From the NCBI RefSeq assembly GCF_904846695.1, contig NZ_CAJHBR010000020.1:1-47869 (forward strand): a stretch of DNA of 47,869 bases. Reading direction: 5' to 3'. Position numbers and translations under genes: made by a program. Below, in pieces: positions 45,154 to 47,869 of the stretch; position 1 is the stretch's first letter, and the number at the start of each line of letters is the position of its first letter. A model generated the notes under the pieces. It was not told where the DNA came from. It did no database searches and was given only the letters and a program-made list of their open reading frames with translations. The DNA comes from Psychrobacter urativorans (GTDB lineage: Bacteria; Pseudomonadota; Gammaproteobacteria; Pseudomonadales; Moraxellaceae).

Positions 45154-45688
45154 GTTTATCGCTACTATAGCTGCCGGTTTCGGCTTAGCTGGTGTGGCAC
45201 TGATTATAACTCACCTATCCAAATTGGCAGGTAAACGGGCGCCAAAATGGCTTATTCCTTTGTTTGGTGCTATTGGTATTTTTGCTTTTCAAATAAATCA
45301 AGAATACAACTGGTTCAGCCAACAAGTTGCCGAACTTCCTAAAGGAGTAACGGTTGTTAAAAAAGTTGAAGAAAGCACTTGGTTTCGTCCTTGGTCCTAT
45401 GTGAAACCGCAAACTTTTCGCTTTATAGCCGCCGACGCTGGCAATGCACGCGCCAATGCAGATAACAAAGACATGTATTTGGTTAACTTATATCTGTTTG
45501 AGCGCCGTAGAAGTGTCCAACAGATGCCGCAAGTTATAGATTGCGCTACTCCTGCACGTGCAGATTATGTTCTACAAGAAAAAGACAGTACGCTGAGCAT
45601 TGATGATCATGTCAAGCAAACCACTGCATGGCGGCCGTTGACTAAAGACGACCCTATATTTATCAGCGTATGTTCGAAGAATACTTAG
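45143..45688 (+). CDS. Hypothetical membrane protein
   Basis: A 181-residue protein with two N-terminal hydrophobic segments (about 2-26, FEFIATIAAGFGLAGVALII, and 34-51, WLIPLFGAIGIFAFQI) and a soluble C-terminal part with QTFRFIAAD and NLYLFERRRSVQQMP. I use ATG 45143, which has AAGGA eight bases upstream, over GTG 45107 and ATG 45122. Family not recognised. Its 3' end overlaps the convergent rhomboid gene by 26 bases. Confidence 0.75.
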   Translation: MLFEFIATIAAGFGLAGVALIITHLSKLAGKRAPKWLIPLFGAIGIFAFQINQEYNWFSQQVAELPKGVTVVKKVEESTWFRPWSYVKPQTFRFIAADAGNARANADNKDMYLVNLYLFERRRSVQQMPQVIDCATPARADYVLQEKDSTLSIDDHVKQTTAWRPLTKDDPIFISVCSKNT

Positions 45689-46280
45689 TTACTGATGAAT
45701 AGTGATGTTTAGAATTAGCTCCTAATAGCAGACCGGCGCATAGACCACCAAAATGCGCCGCAAAGGAGATACCTTGCTGAGGCATTAGTCCTTGTTTAAT
45801 AGTAAACCAAAACCCTGCACCCATAACAATACAAGCTAACAAATAGCCCCATCGTCTCGCAAATACCGCTCCCCCTATCATAAACCCGAGCATCGCAAAA
45901 CAAAGTCCTGAAGCACCGATATGAATTGATGATTCCGACCCGATCAACCATGTCATCACTCCTGAGGCGATTATAAGCTTCAAAATCGTGCGATAAGCAT
46001 TGTTCTCAAATAAGCCAAATAGAAAAAGTATCTGTAGCAAGGTTAAGCTATTACCTATGATGTGAGTAATGTCACCATGCATAGTCCAAGAGGCAAACAC
46101 CCCCACTATACTGCGTAAATCAAAGGTGCGCGGGGCAATACCGAATATATTCCACAAGCCAAATAAAAAGATATTATTGACGAAAAACATAACCCACATA
46201 GGGACGAGTACAAAGGCGTATAAGCCAATGACTTGCTTTAAGCGCACTATAATCAAAGAAAGCAACGATTGCCAATTCAT
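45663..46280 (-). CDS. Rhomboid-family intramembrane serine protease
   Basis: A 205-residue protein with six predicted membrane helices. The catalytic pair fits Ser124 in HIGASGLCF (GxSG) and His176 in SFAAHFGGLCAG. WTMHGDITHIIGNSLTL carries the oxyanion-side His68, His73 and Asn77. Rhomboids cut other membrane proteins within the bilayer, and the substrate here is unknown. Its stop lies inside the convergent upstream gene. Confidence 0.9.
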   Translation of the reverse strand: MNWQSLLSLIIVRLKQVIGLYAFVLVPMWVMFFVNNIFLFGLWNIFGIAPRTFDLRSIVGVFASWTMHGDITHIIGNSLTLLQILFLFGLFENNAYRTILKLIIASGVMTWLIGSESSIHIGASGLCFAMLGFMIGGAVFARRWGYLLACIVMGAGFWFTIKQGLMPQQGISFAAHFGGLCAGLLLGANSKHHYSSVTKYSSNIR

Positions 46281-46316
46281 AGATAAAGAGCCTAGTATTA
46301 TTGTAAATGCACAATT

Positions 46317-47369
46317 TTAGTAATTTACAGACAAAACAGCGGGCTCGACAGGCACAAAGGACAGCAGTGAAGCATCTTTATCGCCTGTTGAGTAGTTATT
46401 AGCATGTAGCAGCGAAGTGGAATGATAAGGTACTAAGGCGGTTGGCACAAAGTTACGTGCAGCATCAATGTGCTTTATAGAGTCATCAAAGAATATATGC
46501 GGTGCAAAGGTCTTTAGCACGGCTGTTTTATCAAGACCTCCTAGAAAAAAAGCCATATCAACGTCTACTCCCCATTGTCGCAGCGTCTTTATCGCTCGCA
46601 AATCGGCTGGTGCATTACGGGCAGTTACTAAAGCGATATTAATAGGCCGATGATCCATGTGCACAGGTAGACGCTCTTGTAACTTCGATAACTTAATCAA
46701 CAGCTCAGCATAAGGACCTTTTTCAATCGGTAAATCACGCATCTGTGCTTCACGGTCATGAAAAGCCTTTAGACCCTTCTGCTTATACAATAGCTCTCCT
46801 GAGTCATCAAACAGTACCGCATCACCATCAAAAGCTATCCGCAGCTGCTCGGTGTCTAACTCATAAGTATTTACTGGGGTGGCATCAAGGATAGCACAAG
46901 CACAAATATTGGCATCAGCGACTTGCTGAGCGTCATTACGATTAGTAGTCAAAAACAAATCAATATTAAAATCATTAATGTAAGGCGCTACTAAACTACC
47001 CGATATAAAAGCTGAACGTGAAATACTCAGACCATGCTCACGAATGGCGTTGAGCACTTGTATACCAGTATCAGGACTACTCTTGGAGACGATCACTACT
47101 TCGACTAAGGGAGCCTGAAGATCTATATCTGGCTGAGTGCAATCATGGCAATAGTTATTGAGGTTAAGCAAAGCTTTTATAAGTGGGTAGCCTGCTCCTA
47201 TAGCCAAAGGCTCATTCTCACGCTCAGCCATATAGTCACGAAACTCTTTTATAGCTCGGTTAGGACGGTGCTCAAGCAACTGTAGCAGATGGTTTTCTGA
47301 TTCAGATAAATCAAATAAAGCAGTGGCAGAAATAGCCACTATCAAGGTATTACTAAAATCGACTGACAT
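46317..47369 (-). CDS. Cytosolic 5'-nucleotidase (NT5C1-like family)
   Basis: A 350-residue HAD-like phosphatase that dephosphorylates nucleoside monophosphates. AFDGDAVLFDDSGE (from residue 179) holds the nucleophile-type aspartates; VTARNAPADLRAIKTLRQWGVDVD and FFLGGLDKTAVL, then HIFFDDSIKHI, are typical of the bacterial 5'-nucleotidase family related to animal cytosolic 5'-nucleotidase I. It precedes the rhomboid gene on the same strand (36 bases apart), so they may be cotranscribed. Confidence 0.9.
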   Translation of the reverse strand: MSVDFSNTLIVAISATALFDLSESENHLLQLLEHRPNRAIKEFRDYMAERENEPLAIGAGYPLIKALLNLNNYCHDCTQPDIDLQAPLVEVVIVSKSSPDTGIQVLNAIREHGLSISRSAFISGSLVAPYINDFNIDLFLTTNRNDAQQVADANICACAILDATPVNTYELDTEQLRIAFDGDAVLFDDSGELLYKQKGLKAFHDREAQMRDLPIEKGPYAELLIKLSKLQERLPVHMDHRPINIALVTARNAPADLRAIKTLRQWGVDVDMAFFLGGLDKTAVLKTFAPHIFFDDSIKHIDAARNFVPTALVPYHSTSLLHANNYSTGDKDASLLSFVPVEPAVLSVNY

Positions 47370-47522
47370 AATTTTCTACTTATATAAAAACTTATATTTT
47401 GAATGATTACTTTAAGCTAAGTTTACTACAGTAGCAAAATATATAATGATGATAAAAGTTGCTATCACATCATATCCTTGTAATAAAATCGGATACTCAA
47501 TACCTAACTATAAGCTATAGCG

Positions 47523-47552
47523 CAAAAAAAGACTGCCATAGCAGTCTTTTTT
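47523..47552. terminator. Third hairpin terminator downstream of rRNA
   Basis: AAAAAAAGACTGC pairs with GCAGTCTTTTTT around CATA. It stands between the rRNA trailer and the 5'-nucleotidase gene. Confidence 0.9.
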
Positions 47553-47612
47553 ATTATAAATAATATAAGGTCAGTATTTTTTGCAATCGACTAATATTAT
47601 AGGCAAAAAAAG

Positions 47613-47645
47613 AAAAGCCCCCAACGAATTAACGTTGGGGGCTTT
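47613..47645 (-). terminator. Second hairpin terminator downstream of rRNA
   Basis: AAAGCCCCCAACG pairs with CGTTGGGGGCTTT around AATTAA; on the minus strand it is followed by a T-rich stretch. It follows the duplicated 5S tail. Confidence 0.93.
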
Positions 47646-47648
47646 ATC

Positions 47649-47673
47649 TAGAATAGAGAGCTGACGATAACCT
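47649..47673 (-). repeat. Duplicated fragment of the 5S rRNA 3' end
   Basis: TAGAATAGAGAGCTGACGAT is identical to 47807-47826 and the match continues to 25 bases with one difference (ATAACCT versus ATGACCT). Beyond this the two diverge, so it is a relic of the 5S 3' end, not a second gene. Confidence 0.9.
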
Positions 47674-47767
47674 GAGCGCTGTTAAAACAAAGCAGTGCTT
47701 TGTTAGGCTGCGCAAGAGAAAACCCTTTAAATAGGGTTTTCGGTGTAGGTCACTACTAAAGTAAAGA

Positions 47768-47807
47768 TAAAAAAATTCCCTAACCAGATAACTGATTAGG
47801 GAATTTT
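47768..47807 (-). terminator. First terminator downstream of 5S rRNA
   Basis: AAATTCCCTAA pairs with TTAGGGAATTT, followed on the minus strand by a T-run. It starts about ten bases after the mature 5S end. Confidence 0.93.
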
Positions 47808-47814
47808 AGAATAG

Positions 47815-47869
47815 AGAGCTGACGATGACCTACTCTCACATGGCCGGAGCCACACTACCATTGGCGCGA
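47815..47869 (-). rRNA. rrf: 5S ribosomal RNA, 3' part (cut by window edge)
   Basis: On the minus strand the sequence GGCCATGTGAGAGTAGGTCA followed by TCGTCAGCTC is the conserved 3' half of a 5S rRNA, and GGTAGTGTGG precedes it. The gene runs off the right edge, so an rRNA operon lies beyond it. The exact mature 3' end is uncertain by a few bases. Confidence 0.92.

Larger units (their letters stand above)
47370..47814. other. rRNA operon trailer with serial terminators
   Basis: About 445 bases between the 5'-nucleotidase start and the 5S rRNA. It holds three terminators, a duplicated piece of the 5S 3' end (47649-47673) and a hairpin AAACCCTTTAAATAGGGTTT near 47718. No gene was seen. Confidence 0.7.

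Noticed and set aside
47649..47760. Second 5S rRNA or a tRNA in the rRNA trailer
   Set aside because: Only 25 bases match 5S and no cloverleaf or TPsiC-like sequence could be found.

Overview
The window looks like chromosomal core DNA of a gammaproteobacterium of the family Moraxellaceae, most probably Psychrobacter. This rests on the moderately AT-rich composition, the gene families present, and the many Asn/Asp/Ser-rich linkers in housekeeping proteins. It is an inference from pattern recognition, without a database search. About 40 protein genes are supported. The 3' part of a 5S rRNA gene (minus strand) sits at the right edge. No insertion sequence, integrase, prophage gene, tRNA or CRISPR array was recognised.

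Layout. 0.5-4 kb: minus-strand fadB-fadA (fatty-acid beta-oxidation). 4.7-7.4 kb: ispA, dgkA and a DUF72 (YecE-like) gene. 7.4-9.8 kb: an accessory pocket with two AT-rich orphan genes, each followed by a relic of the 3' end of the DUF72 gene. 9.8-17.8 kb: lipoprotein, sodB, rdgB, the proteostasis cluster tig-clpP-clpX, and a lipoprotein di-haem cytochrome of the TsdA (thiosulfate dehydrogenase) type. 18-22 kb, minus strand: an EIIC-like permease, then argS followed by a SPOR-domain protein. 22.7-28.7 kb: DUF2788 and DUF1176 proteins, the tRNA wobble-uridine enzymes CmoA/CmoB, msrA, tpm and a DUF1499 protein. 28.7-30.8 kb, minus strand: an ATPase plus HNH nuclease pair matching the Septu (PtuA/PtuB) anti-phage system. 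31-35 kb: MltB-like transglycosylase, a small acidic protein, murI and a DUF1285 protein. 35.6-45 kb: ETF-ubiquinone oxidoreductase, an alanine/glycine symporter and two parallel operons, each a small membrane protein (DUF485 or DUF4212) followed by a sodium:solute symporter (ActP; VC_2705-like). 45-47.9 kb: a small membrane protein, a rhomboid protease, a cytosolic 5'-nucleotidase, three serial terminators and the 5S rRNA end.

How it fits together. FadA/FadB and ETF-QO are parts of fatty-acid oxidation, and ActP and the alanine symporter bring in acetate and amino acids, which suits growth on small organic acids and lipids. Tig, ClpP and ClpX form the usual protein quality-control block. SodB and MsrA handle oxidative damage.

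Most interesting signals: (1) repeated DUF72 3'-end relics bracketing orphan genes, which look like stepwise gene capture at the end of a housekeeping gene; (2) a 40-bp upstream element shared at identical internal spacing by the two symporter operons, which also end in nearly identical terminators; (3) the Septu pair; (4) a lone, lipid-anchored TsdA-like cytochrome; (5) a long acidic N-terminal extension on ETF-QO; (6) a duplicated 5S rRNA trailer.
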